From the NCBI GenBank assembly GCA_027451525.1, contig DAIDJF010000004.1, forward strand, positions 1 through 64,000: 64,000 nt of DNA. The letters run 5' to 3'. Positions within the stretch are counted from its first letter, which is position 1; the number at the start of each line of letters is the position of its first letter. This document shows positions 18,653-26,234 of the stretch, in pieces. This stretch comes from Ktedonobacterales bacterium. Lineage in GTDB: Bacteria > Chloroflexota > Ktedonobacteria > Ktedonobacterales > Ktedonobacteraceae. The translations under genes and the position numbers were made by a program. The notes beneath the pieces are model-generated. The model did not search any database. It saw nothing but the letters and a program-made list of their open reading frames with translations, and was not told the origin of the DNA.

Positions 18653-19588
18653 TTACTTGCCGATGGCTTGCGCCAGAGCGGATTGGATGCCTTGCAATTG
18701 CACTACTTGCCATTCTTGAAACGACACATTTGCTGGAGATAACGTTTCTGTAATCGTCGCGACCGGAATATTGTTCGCTTTTGCCAGCGCGATCAGTCCC
18801 TGAATATTGTTAGGCGTATTCTGCGCGTTGTAGACCAGGATCTTGATCTGCTTCTGGCGAACCTGTTGTTCCACCGTGGCTTGATCTGCCGCCGAGATAT
18901 CAGTACCCTCCGAAACAGCTTTGAGATAGGAATATGGCGTGATCAGGTTCAAGCCTAGCGCAGGGGCGAAGTAGGAAAAGATGCTCTCCGTTGCTCCCAC
19001 AGGCGTGCCGCTGTATCTCGCCTTAATCGTGGCAATCAGATCATGATATTGTTTGAGGCCTGTCGTCAGAAATGCCTGCGCCGACTGGTCAAATGAGCTG
19101 GCATCGGTGGGATCGAGTGCTTTCAAATCATCACGGATTTTGTTCGCCACTGCGGTTACGTAGTCGGGATTGTACCACATATGGGGATTATCTCCCTCAT
19201 GCTTACCATTGAGGTCGCCTACATTGAGTTCTTTGCGTCCACTCACCGGATTGGCCTGCAAGAGTTTGTCAGCCCAGGGATCGTAGCCCGCTCCATTTAC
19301 GATCACATACTGAGCCTGCACCACCGTGCGCGCATCAGCGGCAGTGGGTTCATAACTATGCGGATCAGCATTGGGATCAACAATAATGCTAGTGACATGC
19401 ACATGGCTACCCCCCACCTGAGCTGCGATACTGCCCCAAAAGTTTTCCGCCGCAACCACCTGAATGAGACCACTATTCCCATTGTTTGAGAGTGATGACA
19501 AATTTGTACCACAGGCGGTCAGCAGCACACTGACAAGCAGCAGCAAACCGAACATCATCCGAGGCCACAAACTGAACCGAGAGAACAT
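18653..19588 (-). CDS. metal ABC transporter substrate-binding lipoprotein (ZnuA/TroA-like)
   Basis: A 311-residue lipoprotein: hydrophobic signal with lipobox LLTAC (Cys26), then the cluster A-I solute-binding fold. QVGGSHVHVTSIIVDPNADPHSYEP holds the usual first metal-site His residues; HMWYNPDYV and the VGATESIFSYFAPALG and TITETLSPA segments supply the others. The long His-rich loop typical of many ZnuA proteins is absent (only KHEGDNPH is seen), so zinc versus manganese is not decided. AAGGAGG lies 8 bases before ATG 19588. It is the first gene of the importer operon and lies downstream of an operator-like sequence at 19713. Confidence 0.9.
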   Translation of the reverse strand: MFSRFSLWPRMMFGLLLLVSVLLTACGTNLSSLSNNGNSGLIQVVAAENFWGSIAAQVGGSHVHVTSIIVDPNADPHSYEPTAADARTVVQAQYVIVNGAGYDPWADKLLQANPVSGRKELNVGDLNGKHEGDNPHMWYNPDYVTAVANKIRDDLKALDPTDASSFDQSAQAFLTTGLKQYHDLIATIKARYSGTPVGATESIFSYFAPALGLNLITPYSYLKAVSEGTDISAADQATVEQQVRQKQIKILVYNAQNTPNNIQGLIALAKANNIPVATITETLSPANVSFQEWQVVQLQGIQSALAQAIGK

Positions 19589-20040
19589 GCTATGTTCCTC
19601 CTTGAAAAAGAGACGCTTCCTTTGCGCAGGAGCGAGAATAGATCGATAACATACCCGAAAGAGGACTGCTTTACCGCGCTCTATCGATATTACGTCTCAA
19701 TAATACCAACAATGAGACATTGTGTCAATAGCAATGAGGCACAGTCTCACTTATTGGAGTTTCCAACGAAAAAGCCATCGGAGAATGCCTGATCAACAGC
19801 GATGTTTTACCATCATCGCTGTGATAGCTGAAGGTGCGCGGAATAGCAAAAGCATGACGCTATTGAGTAGCAGTAACAGTGGCTCTTGTGCAGAGAGGTC
19901 TCAGGAGGACGAGACGAGAACACAAGCCAGAGGAGGTTCAGAGCCAGTACACAGGCTCTCAGGTGTTATGTATTGCCCTTATCAGGAGACATTCATGGGT
20001 TTCCGTGTGTGCGCATATGTTTTGGCCGCACCAATGATTG
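19589..20040. other. upstream region of the metal importer operon
   Basis: About 450 bases between the importer operon and the end of the Fur-family gene. It holds the operator-like motif at 19713-19729, a weaker second copy at about 19735-19751, and an AGAGCC/GGCTCT inverted repeat near 19941-19960. A 43-codon frame at 19995 was considered and rejected. I see no other gene. Confidence 0.5.
19713..19729. promoter_or_regulatory. Fur/Zur-type operator upstream of importer operon
   Basis: ATGAGACA-T-TGTGTCAA is an imperfect 8-1-8 inverted repeat about 125 bases before the binding-protein gene. It shares TGAGACA-N-TGT(A/G)TCA with a site before the Fur-family gene (20603-20619). Fur-family repressors bind such short A/T-edged palindromes, so metal-responsive repression of both units is likely. 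This is inferred from the shared motif and context. Confidence 0.55.
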
Positions 20041-20499
20041 CTACTCTGCTTTTTGCTCAGATGATGCCTGAAGACGGCATTGCGCGCATTGACCAAAAAG
20101 AGTCAACGTGTGGCCCTCCAAGGTAAATCCCGTTTGCACACTCAGTGTCTGCAGTTGCTCTTCTGGAAGACAGAGGTCGATATCAAGCACACGTCGACAG
20201 CGGGTACATGTCAGGTGATGGTGATGCCCTCCTCCACAGACGCGATAATGATGTGTACCATCGGCAAACTCAACACGATTGAGCAATCCGATCTGCACAA
20301 GCATCTCAACTGAACGATAAACCGTCGCTCTGCCCATCTGTGGTTCGACCTGCCGCAACGTTTGCCAGAGATCATCAATCGTAAAATCAGTGCCAGACTC
20401 CGCCAGAGCAATCAAATGATCGGCTATGAGTTGACGTGGTCGCGTCTGACGTTGGCTTGTTTCCACAAAGGCGGCGCGAATGCGTTCTGCGATCACCAC
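20041..20499 (-). CDS. Fur family metal-responsive repressor (probably Zur-like)
   Basis: A 152-residue Fur-family protein: winged HTH with TIDDLWQTLRQVEPQMGRATVYRSVEMLVQIGLL, then the dimerisation domain with HHYRVCGGGHHHHLTCTRCRRVLDID and LFGQCAQCR. The two C-x2-C pairs form the structural zinc site and the His run the regulatory site. Closeness to the metal importer and the shared operator motif favour Zur or Mur over Fur or PerR. The start is GTG 20499 with AAAGGAAG about 6 bases upstream. It is transcribed toward the importer operon, though 450 bases separate them, so it probably has its own promoter. Confidence 0.88.
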   Translation of the reverse strand: MVIAERIRAAFVETSQRQTRPRQLIADHLIALAESGTDFTIDDLWQTLRQVEPQMGRATVYRSVEMLVQIGLLNRVEFADGTHHYRVCGGGHHHHLTCTRCRRVLDIDLCLPEEQLQTLSVQTGFTLEGHTLTLFGQCAQCRLQASSEQKAE

Positions 20500-20602
20500 T
20501 AGATGCTTCCTTTCCCTGCTCTTGCCGCGACCACGGTACTCATACAGAGTAAACCATGCGTTCTGGCTGAGTGCAGCAAATCATTTTAGCTACTTTCCTC
20601 TG

Positions 20603-20619
20603 ATGAGACAGTGTATCAT
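20603..20619. promoter_or_regulatory. operator-like palindrome before the Fur-family gene
   Basis: ATGAGACA-G-TGTATCAT is an 8-1-8 inverted repeat with a single mismatch, about 105 bases upstream of the Fur-family start. It overlaps a possible -10 (TATGAT on the minus strand), which fits autorepression. It shares its core with the site at 19713-19729 before the importer operon. Confidence 0.6.
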
Positions 20620-20765
20620 ATTTTAGAGCGAAATGCGAGACGCGGAGGCAATTAGAGTTCTGCCCGCTGCGTTCATTTGCTTGCCAGCAAGATGTGCGCT
20701 CGACCTCCATATATCTTATTCGTCCTCTCAATTACAGTGAACGGCCCAGAAAGCCCCCGTGAATT

Positions 20766-20798
20766 AGCGGCTCCCTCTTTGGGCAAGTGGGAGCCGCT
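20766..20798 (-). terminator. terminator of the SHMT-like gene
   Basis: AGCGGCTCCC (20766-20775) and GGGAGCCGCT (20789-20798) form a perfect 10-bp GC-rich stem with a 13-base loop, 20 bases beyond the stop of the leftward SHMT-like gene. No long U run follows, so it is a moderate-strength candidate. Confidence 0.6.
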
Positions 20799-20817
20799 GG
20801 TTGCAGGCTGTTTTCTG

Positions 20818-22185
20818 CTATGAGTGATGGGGGGGGAGCTCGTTGTCGAAATTGTAGTAGAGCGTTTGGTAGGCTTCCCTGAAGGCAATCACGTCATCGA
20901 CCATATCTTCTGGGGCAACATGTTCGATCAAGATGCGCGCGATAAAGTCCGCAATCGTTTTCATTTCGGCTTCATGCATACCAAGACGGGTGATTTCAAT
21001 CGTGCCGATACGTAGTCCATTTGGACGATCCCAATCATCAGGCTGATCGCCTGGAATAAGGTTTTTGTTGGTGATAATATTGGCGCGTGCCAGACGATGA
21101 GCAACCTCTAACCCGCCGCCAAACGCGCGGACGTTGGCGATCACTTGGTGCGTGGTCGTATAACCCTTGTGTGCTGCCAGTACAGGGATACCACGACGGG
21201 CAAGAGCGGCTCCTAATGCCTGTGCATTGCGAACAATTTGTGCCATATAGACCCGTCCATACGCGATCATTTCAGCAGCCGAAACAGCTAGCGCGGCTAC
21301 ACGGTTGACCTGATGCGTTGCGGCCAATACAGGAAAAATACTATGCGTGAGCGGTTCTGTCAGACGAGGATCATTCCAGATCATGATGCCACTTTGCGGA
21401 CCACTGAAGGTTTTTCCGGCAGATCCGGTCAGCACCGCCGCGCCTTCACGTAAAGGGTCCTGAAATTGACCACCAGCGACCAGCCCCAACTGGTGTGCGC
21501 CATCAAAGAAGACTGAGCCGCCCCACTCGGCAACAATGTCATGCATTGCCTGCAACGGGAATGGAAAGAGCGTCATCGAAGCTCCTAATGCCACAAGTTT
21601 CGGACGCACCAGTGGTGCGACTTTGCGGAAAAGGTCGAGATCAACTTCAAGCTCAACAGGATCAAAGGGAATATCGACGATCTTGAGACCACGTACTCCC
21701 GCTGGTCCATCGTAACGATTGCTGGAATGTCCTCCCACAGGTTGAGGAATGCTCATAATCATATCACCAGGCTCGGTCAGTGCGCTATACACGGCCATGT
21801 TGCCAATCATGCTTGCGACCAGGCGGTGATCGGCATAGTTGGCCGCAAAGACCTTTTTCAGCAATTCGACGCAGAGAGCCTCGATTTCGTCGATATGTTT
21901 GGTCCCTGCAAACCAGCGATTAACCGCACCAATATGCCCCTCAGCCGCACGTGTTCCTACTTCAGATGAGAGCAGTGCTCTGACAGTTGGACTGGTCGGT
22001 GCTTCGGGAGCAAGTAGATTGAGACAGCGTTTCCCACGCCATTCTTCATTACGCGCAACTGCTGCAAGAACGGCATCTTGCATCTCGCGTGGAGATTGGC
22101 AGGCAGCAAGTAAAGCTCGTGTCTGCGCAAGTATTTGTGGATCGTGAACCTCCGCCTGGATCGTTGTCTGCTCTGGATGGATCAT
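20818..22185 (-). CDS. serine hydroxymethyltransferase-like PLP enzyme
   Basis: A 455-residue fold-type I PLP enzyme similar to glycine/serine hydroxymethyltransferase: LNLLAPEAPTSPTVRALLSS near residues 55-75, GNMAVYSALTEPGDMIMS, FFDGAHQLGLVAGGQF (Asp-x-x-His cofactor contacts) and TGSAGKTFSGPQSG with Lys258 as the PLP lysine. Canonical GlyA has T-T-T-H-K-T-L-R-G-P-R here, so this is a divergent paralogue and may act on another beta-hydroxy amino acid. AAAGGAG precedes ATG 22185. The GntR gene ends 12 bases upstream, so the two are cotranscribed and the regulator probably senses the enzyme's substrate. Confidence 0.82.
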   Translation of the reverse strand: MIHPEQTTIQAEVHDPQILAQTRALLAACQSPREMQDAVLAAVARNEEWRGKRCLNLLAPEAPTSPTVRALLSSEVGTRAAEGHIGAVNRWFAGTKHIDEIEALCVELLKKVFAANYADHRLVASMIGNMAVYSALTEPGDMIMSIPQPVGGHSSNRYDGPAGVRGLKIVDIPFDPVELEVDLDLFRKVAPLVRPKLVALGASMTLFPFPLQAMHDIVAEWGGSVFFDGAHQLGLVAGGQFQDPLREGAAVLTGSAGKTFSGPQSGIMIWNDPRLTEPLTHSIFPVLAATHQVNRVAALAVSAAEMIAYGRVYMAQIVRNAQALGAALARRGIPVLAAHKGYTTTHQVIANVRAFGGGLEVAHRLARANIITNKNLIPGDQPDDWDRPNGLRIGTIEITRLGMHEAEMKTIADFIARILIEHVAPEDMVDDVIAFREAYQTLYYNFDNELPPHHS

Positions 22186-22197
22186 AGCGTGTCTCCT

Positions 22198-22875
22198 TTA
22201 CGAAGCGTTTTCAGATTGGGGAAACGACTTGACAATTAATTGCCCCAAACTCAGCCAATTTTGTTCAGCCAGCGTTGCTGCGAGTTCTGGCAATCTCTGC
22301 TCACATGCAGCAATGATGGCCTGATGCTGGAGCGCAGAACTATGACCGGCGAGCGAGCTAAACTGCGCATATTCGAGGCGGCGTACTTTGGGCATCAAAC
22401 GTTCCAGACTGTGCTGGATTTCATAATTGTGAGCAACACGGACAAATAGAGCATGAAACCTGTCGTCAGCTTGCAGGGCATCAACAACATTGCTGGTCTC
22501 AAGAGCCTGAACTAACGTGTCATTCGCTTGACCTAAGGCATCAATATCACCTGCAGTCAATCGATCTACCGCAAGACGAGTAGCCAGCGCATGCAAGACA
22601 GCAACAACAGGAAAGGCATCTTGTGCTGCCTGCATATTGAGTGGCACAACCCGCGTGAGTGCTCCTGAGAGCATTTCCACCAGTCCTTCGTCTTCGAGGC
22701 GTTGCAATGCTTCGCGTACAGGTGTGCGGCTCACCCCAAATTGTGCAGCGAGGTCGGTGTCGCGAATACGCTGTCCCGGCTGCAATTCTCCCGCAACGAT
22801 GGCTTGCTGCAGAAGAGTGTAGACATGCTCGCGCAATGAGAGGCGATCAATTTTCTCAAACGTATGTAACTTCAT
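22198..22875 (-). CDS. GntR/FadR-type transcriptional regulator
   Basis: A 225-residue regulator: N-terminal GntR winged HTH (LREHVYTLLQQAIVAGELQP, RDTDLAAQFGVSRTPVREAL, LVEMLSG) and a C-terminal all-helical FCD domain with the His/Asp metal-ligand pattern (DDRFHALFV, LAGHSSALQHQAIIAA). The start is taken as ATG 22875: the in-frame TTG at 22911 lies inside the apparent -35 box. It is the first gene of a two-gene unit with the SHMT-like enzyme, and a perfect 18-bp palindrome in its promoter suggests autoregulation. Confidence 0.88.
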   Translation of the reverse strand: MKLHTFEKIDRLSLREHVYTLLQQAIVAGELQPGQRIRDTDLAAQFGVSRTPVREALQRLEDEGLVEMLSGALTRVVPLNMQAAQDAFPVVAVLHALATRLAVDRLTAGDIDALGQANDTLVQALETSNVVDALQADDRFHALFVRVAHNYEIQHSLERLMPKVRRLEYAQFSSLAGHSSALQHQAIIAACEQRLPELAATLAEQNWLSLGQLIVKSFPQSENAS

Positions 22876-22881
22876 GGATAC

Positions 22882-22911
22882 AGTATGCAATATATTGCAT
22901 ATCGCTGTCAA
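22882..22911 (-). promoter_or_regulatory. promoter with 18-bp palindromic operator for the GntR gene
   Basis: TATGCAATATATTGCATA (22884-22901) is a perfect palindrome. It is overlapped by a promoter on the minus strand: TTGACA (22911-22906), 18 bases, then CATACT (22887-22882). A transcript starting about 7 bases later would begin at or next to the ATG at 22875, so the mRNA may be leaderless. A repressor on this site would block RNA polymerase directly. Confidence 0.65.
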
Positions 22912-23004
22912 GATGAGGGCGCAGAGGTATATGAGGAAGTATGCCCAAGCTGAAACATTTTTTAGATGCGCATTGGCGATCTATGAGTTGCCGTTAGCGG
23001 TCCG

Positions 23005-24057
23005 CTAGTTCTTCTTACGCTTCTTATTCTGCTGCTTCTGTGGAACAGGTCCTCGACCATCGATAGCATCTTGAAGATTTTTTGCCATTTTTCTAATATC
23101 TTTATAATTAGGATACTTGCTAGCAGCGTGGTTGAGCAAGCCTACCGCTTTGCCCAGATAATTGTACCAATAGAAGAAGGCGTTATCTGGCAATGTATTG
23201 TCATCTTCGACCGTCTCAATCAAGGTTCCAGCATAGCCAACAAGATCAGAAACAGTGGAGTTCATGTAACTTTGATTGGCATTTACGCCTGTTTTATCGG
23301 CATTTAAGAGTTCCCAGGTATAGGCTTCGATTTCCTGCATGGGAAGTTCCAATTCGCGTTTGTTGTAGGCTGTCCCGCTATCTGGAGCGTCACCCATAAA
23401 ATCGTCGTGAATATAATCATCCGTCGACTCAGTTCTGCTCTCGTCAGGAGCAGACATACGTTGTCCCGCATGGATGAGTTCATGGCGCAACGTGCTATAC
23501 AGGACGGCAGGTCCATCCGCAAAGGCATTACTGTAGACAGTAATACGCACGGGATCATTATCACCAGTACCAGTCATCTCTGTGACAGCATTGCTCGTCG
23601 CATGCCGCTGATCATCGTACACTATAGTTGTATGTTGCCGATCATCTACTACCCCCTTGGTATCGAGATAATCGAGCAGTTCATTCAGGACCGTCTGACG
23701 GCTGGCAGAATCAGTAGCTGCGGTGATTTTATCGACATAGGTCTTGGGCAGATCGGGGATAGTAGAAGACACGACGCTGGCATCAGGTGCACTGACTGCC
23801 CCTTTCGCTGCCGCAACGCGCTGGATAGGTATAACATCCGCATGGTCAAGCACGCTCTTAGGCGCACGGATAGGAAAATTCGCCAGCGAGTAGCCGAGCG
23901 GAGCCGCAAGCATCGGTTGCTCCTGTTTCTCAAGAGCAGCCGATGTTGTATGATGGGTAAGTGAGAGATTTGCCGTTGTTTGCGTAAAAACGGGCGCAGA
24001 CATTCCCGCTGCTAAAGTCCGGTGCTGTTTGCGTTGAGGCACATTGTCGTATCGCAT
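23005..24057 (-). CDS. zincin-like protein with HELIH motif
   Basis: A 350-residue protein with a metalloprotease motif RHELIHAGQ (His192, Glu193, His196) in the middle and a downstream conserved-looking QEIEAYTWELL that could supply a third ligand. The first ~110 residues are low-complexity with no signal peptide or membrane segment, and the tail is strongly basic (KQQNKKRKKN). The segment PIQRVAAAKG before the catalytic region recalls the N-terminal part of DUF4157-like metalloproteases linked to contractile injection systems, but the resemblance is weak. GGAAGG lies 5 bases before ATG 24057. It stands alone with no obvious immunity or secretion gene. It may be a secreted or delivered effector, or a peptidoglycan or protein hydrolase. 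Confidence 0.6.
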   Translation of the reverse strand: MRYDNVPQRKQHRTLAAGMSAPVFTQTTANLSLTHHTTSAALEKQEQPMLAAPLGYSLANFPIRAPKSVLDHADVIPIQRVAAAKGAVSAPDASVVSSTIPDLPKTYVDKITAATDSASRQTVLNELLDYLDTKGVVDDRQHTTIVYDDQRHATSNAVTEMTGTGDNDPVRITVYSNAFADGPAVLYSTLRHELIHAGQRMSAPDESRTESTDDYIHDDFMGDAPDSGTAYNKRELELPMQEIEAYTWELLNADKTGVNANQSYMNSTVSDLVGYAGTLIETVEDDNTLPDNAFFYWYNYLGKAVGLLNHAASKYPNYKDIRKMAKNLQDAIDGRGPVPQKQQNKKRKKN

Positions 24058-24201
24058 ATCTTCCTTCCCGTGTGCAGGGCTACCAGAGCAATTTATTTTA
24101 AAACAATTCAATTGCTATTATACAGTATACACAGAACACCACAGCAGATTTAGGCCGGGACAACGGATTGTAGCCGTGCAAGTGCCTCAATACTCGTCCG
24201 T

Positions 24202-25086
24202 TTATTTTGCCTCCATAGGCAGATTCACTAGTCGCATACTTTCTGACCAGACCTGCTCCTGCAACGCCAGATCATAAGAGTCTTCTGAGGTTCGTTTCAT
24301 AACCAGCTTATCGAAATATTTTCCATTGATTAGCTCGGCTTCTCGTGACATGGACAGGAAGAGCGAGGTAAGCGCACCCTTTTCCGGGCTGGCACCCAGG
24401 CGGGACAGGATAGCCTTCGCCATCATCTGCGCACGTGGCCCGACATTGGTCATGCCCATGTTGGTGAACACGAAGCCAGGATTGAGGCAATTCAGCGTCA
24501 CACCACTACCTTCCAACTGACGAGCCAGCTTATACGAGCACAGGAGCATGGCAAGTTTGGATTGCGCGTAGGCTCGCCAGACATTATAACCCTGCCGCAA
24601 TTGCAGGTCCTGTAGGTTCATATGGGCGGTGTAATGCGCGCCAGAACACACATTGACAATGCGCGCCGGTATGCTGGCTTTCAAGCGATCTAGCAGGAGA
24701 TGTGTCAACAGAAAAGGAGCCAGATGATTGACCGCGAAGGTCATTTCCAGACCATCGACCGTGAGATGACGTTTCGTCAGAAAGACGCCTGCATTGTTGA
24801 TAAGCACATGCAGGTGCTCATAACGTGCTAAAAAAGTGGTGGCTAGTTGCTGAACCGATGCCTGGGATGAAAGATCAGCCAGCAACACGTCAACGGCAGG
24901 ATTGCCACTCGCCTTCTGGATTTCCGCGCACGCCGCCTCTCCTTTAGCCTGATTGCGCGCAACGATCACCACTGTTGCCCCTTGTCGGGCCAGACCCAGA
25001 GCCGTGGCGTTGCCAATCCCTGAAGTCGCGCCAGTCACCAGACAGATTTTACCTTGCATTGATTGATACGTCTGATTCATCAGCAT
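24202..25086 (-). CDS. short-chain dehydrogenase/reductase
   Basis: A classical SDR of about 294 residues, closest in style to retinol dehydrogenase-like members: cofactor motif TGATSGIG, VLLADLSS, NNAGVF, the catalytic Ser region IVNVCSGAH and the YAQSK motif (Tyr and Lys of the active site). It should oxidise or reduce an alcohol or carbonyl with NAD(P). No ribosome site is clear; the start could be any of ATG 25086, 25080 or 25059. The XRE regulator upstream ends 154 bases away in the same direction, and the pair may be related in function with the divergent aldo/keto reductase. Confidence 0.88.
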   Translation of the reverse strand: MLMNQTYQSMQGKICLVTGATSGIGNATALGLARQGATVVIVARNQAKGEAACAEIQKASGNPAVDVLLADLSSQASVQQLATTFLARYEHLHVLINNAGVFLTKRHLTVDGLEMTFAVNHLAPFLLTHLLLDRLKASIPARIVNVCSGAHYTAHMNLQDLQLRQGYNVWRAYAQSKLAMLLCSYKLARQLEGSGVTLNCLNPGFVFTNMGMTNVGPRAQMMAKAILSRLGASPEKGALTSLFLSMSREAELINGKYFDKLVMKRTSEDSYDLALQEQVWSESMRLVNLPMEAK

Positions 25087-25240
25087 AGTGCGTGCCAGCC
25101 ATCATTGTTTCGCAACGAATGAGACGCACGCCTCTCCTTTTTCTCATCTTTTCTCACAAAAATCGCGTATTGCTATTAACAGTATACCTTGTGCATTTTG
25201 TGCTAGCAAGCTATGACACATAAGCGATTGCCTACGCCCT

Positions 25241-26092
25241 CTATATCTGGGCCACCATATCTTGCTCCATCAACTGCTGGAGCTTTGCCAGCGTATCCGT
25301 TCCGGGCAGTGGAGTATAAATCATGATTTTGAGTTCGGGCGTCGTCGGCACTTGCAGGGTTGTATGCTCGAACAGCAGACAGCCCAGCAACGGATGCTGC
25401 ATGGTTTTCTGGGCATCGGCTCTCCCGCGCACATCGTGACGGGGCCACCATGCACGGAACTCTGGACTCACGCGCTGCAAATCAGCTATCAGGTGCTTGA
25501 ACCATTCTTCATCGACAAAATGCGCACTATCCGCACGAAATTCCGCGAGCATTTTCTGCGCGACCTGCTCCCATTGAGGAATATAGAGCCGCTGACTCAC
25601 TGGATTAGCAAACATACGCCAGACAGCATTATATGCATAGGGCGGCACAGGCTCCAACAGCAGCAAGACCTGCTCAGCAGTGCGGTTCCAGGCGAGAAAA
25701 TTCCAACGGCGACCGATGGCATAGGCCGGAAGCGGATTGAGCGCGTCAAGTACACGGCGTAACGCGGGACTTACCTGTTCATCCGCTATGTGTGTATCGA
25801 CGCGATACTGCTGATCGGCAAGCAAGAAAAGATGTTGCCGTTCGTCGGGCGTGAGATGTAAGGCATCGGCAATACTATCCAGCACCTCTCTTGACGGGTG
25901 AATAGCGCGTCCTTGCTCCAAGAGGGTATACCAGGAAACGCCCACATTCGCGAGTTGCGCCACCTCTTCGCGCCGCAATCCGGGGGTGCGCCGTCTCCCA
26001 GCACTGATCAACCCAACCTGTTCGGGCGAGAGGCGCATACGTCGCGTACGCAGAAAATCCGCGAGGTCCTGTCGGCGTTGTTCGTCGCTCAT
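25241..26092 (-). CDS. XRE regulator with MmyB-like ligand-binding domain
   Basis: A 283-residue regulator. Residues 5-85 hold an HTH_3/XRE domain (RRRTPGLRREEVAQLANVGV, then WYTLLEQGRAIHPS, a hallmark of this group) and residues 110-260 the MmyB-like ligand-binding domain (GRRWNFLAWNRTAEQVLL, FRADSAHFVDEEWF, EFRAWWPRHDVRGR). Such regulators are generally next to redox enzymes. It is divergent from an aldo/keto reductase, with tandem repeats and an inverted repeat between them, and probably regulates that gene. Confidence 0.88.
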   Translation of the reverse strand: MSDEQRRQDLADFLRTRRMRLSPEQVGLISAGRRRTPGLRREEVAQLANVGVSWYTLLEQGRAIHPSREVLDSIADALHLTPDERQHLFLLADQQYRVDTHIADEQVSPALRRVLDALNPLPAYAIGRRWNFLAWNRTAEQVLLLLEPVPPYAYNAVWRMFANPVSQRLYIPQWEQVAQKMLAEFRADSAHFVDEEWFKHLIADLQRVSPEFRAWWPRHDVRGRADAQKTMQHPLLGCLLFEHTTLQVPTTPELKIMIYTPLPGTDTLAKLQQLMEQDMVAQI

Positions 26093-26125
26093 CGTCCTCT
26101 TTGCTCCTTATCCTACTAGTTTCAA

Positions 26126-26198
26126 TCATACGATAAAGGGACTCTGGTCATACGATAGCTTTCATGTCATACTTCTCAGTGTATCACAACCATGTGAT
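26126..26198. promoter_or_regulatory. tandem and inverted repeats in a divergent promoter
   Basis: TCATACGATA occurs twice as a direct repeat (26126-26135 and 26148-26157), 22 bases apart start to start, about two helical turns. Further on ATCACA-ACCA-TGTGAT (26183-26198) is a perfect inverted repeat. They lie between the XRE regulator and the aldo/keto reductase and are good candidates for binding sites of that regulator. Confidence 0.5.
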
Positions 26199-26234
26199 TG
26201 TTATCGTTTCAACAAGAGAAAGCAGAAATTTTCT

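Larger units (their letters stand above)
20500..20817. other. upstream region of the Fur-family gene
   Basis: About 318 bases between the Fur-family gene and the SHMT-like gene, both leftward. It contains the operator-like palindrome at 20603-20619 and the SHMT-like gene's terminator at 20766-20798. The minus strand has TATGAT overlapping the palindrome as a possible -10 box. Nothing else was recognised. Confidence 0.5.

Noticed and set aside
19995-20126. A 43-codon frame with AGGAG before the ATG and a hydrophobic start
   Set aside because: Its 3' half lies antisense within the Fur-family gene, and there is no independent support for selection; judged a shadow.
25986-26234. Long N-terminal extension of the aldo/keto reductase
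   Set aside because: It runs antisense through the XRE regulator and its divergent promoter; the family begins at 26235.
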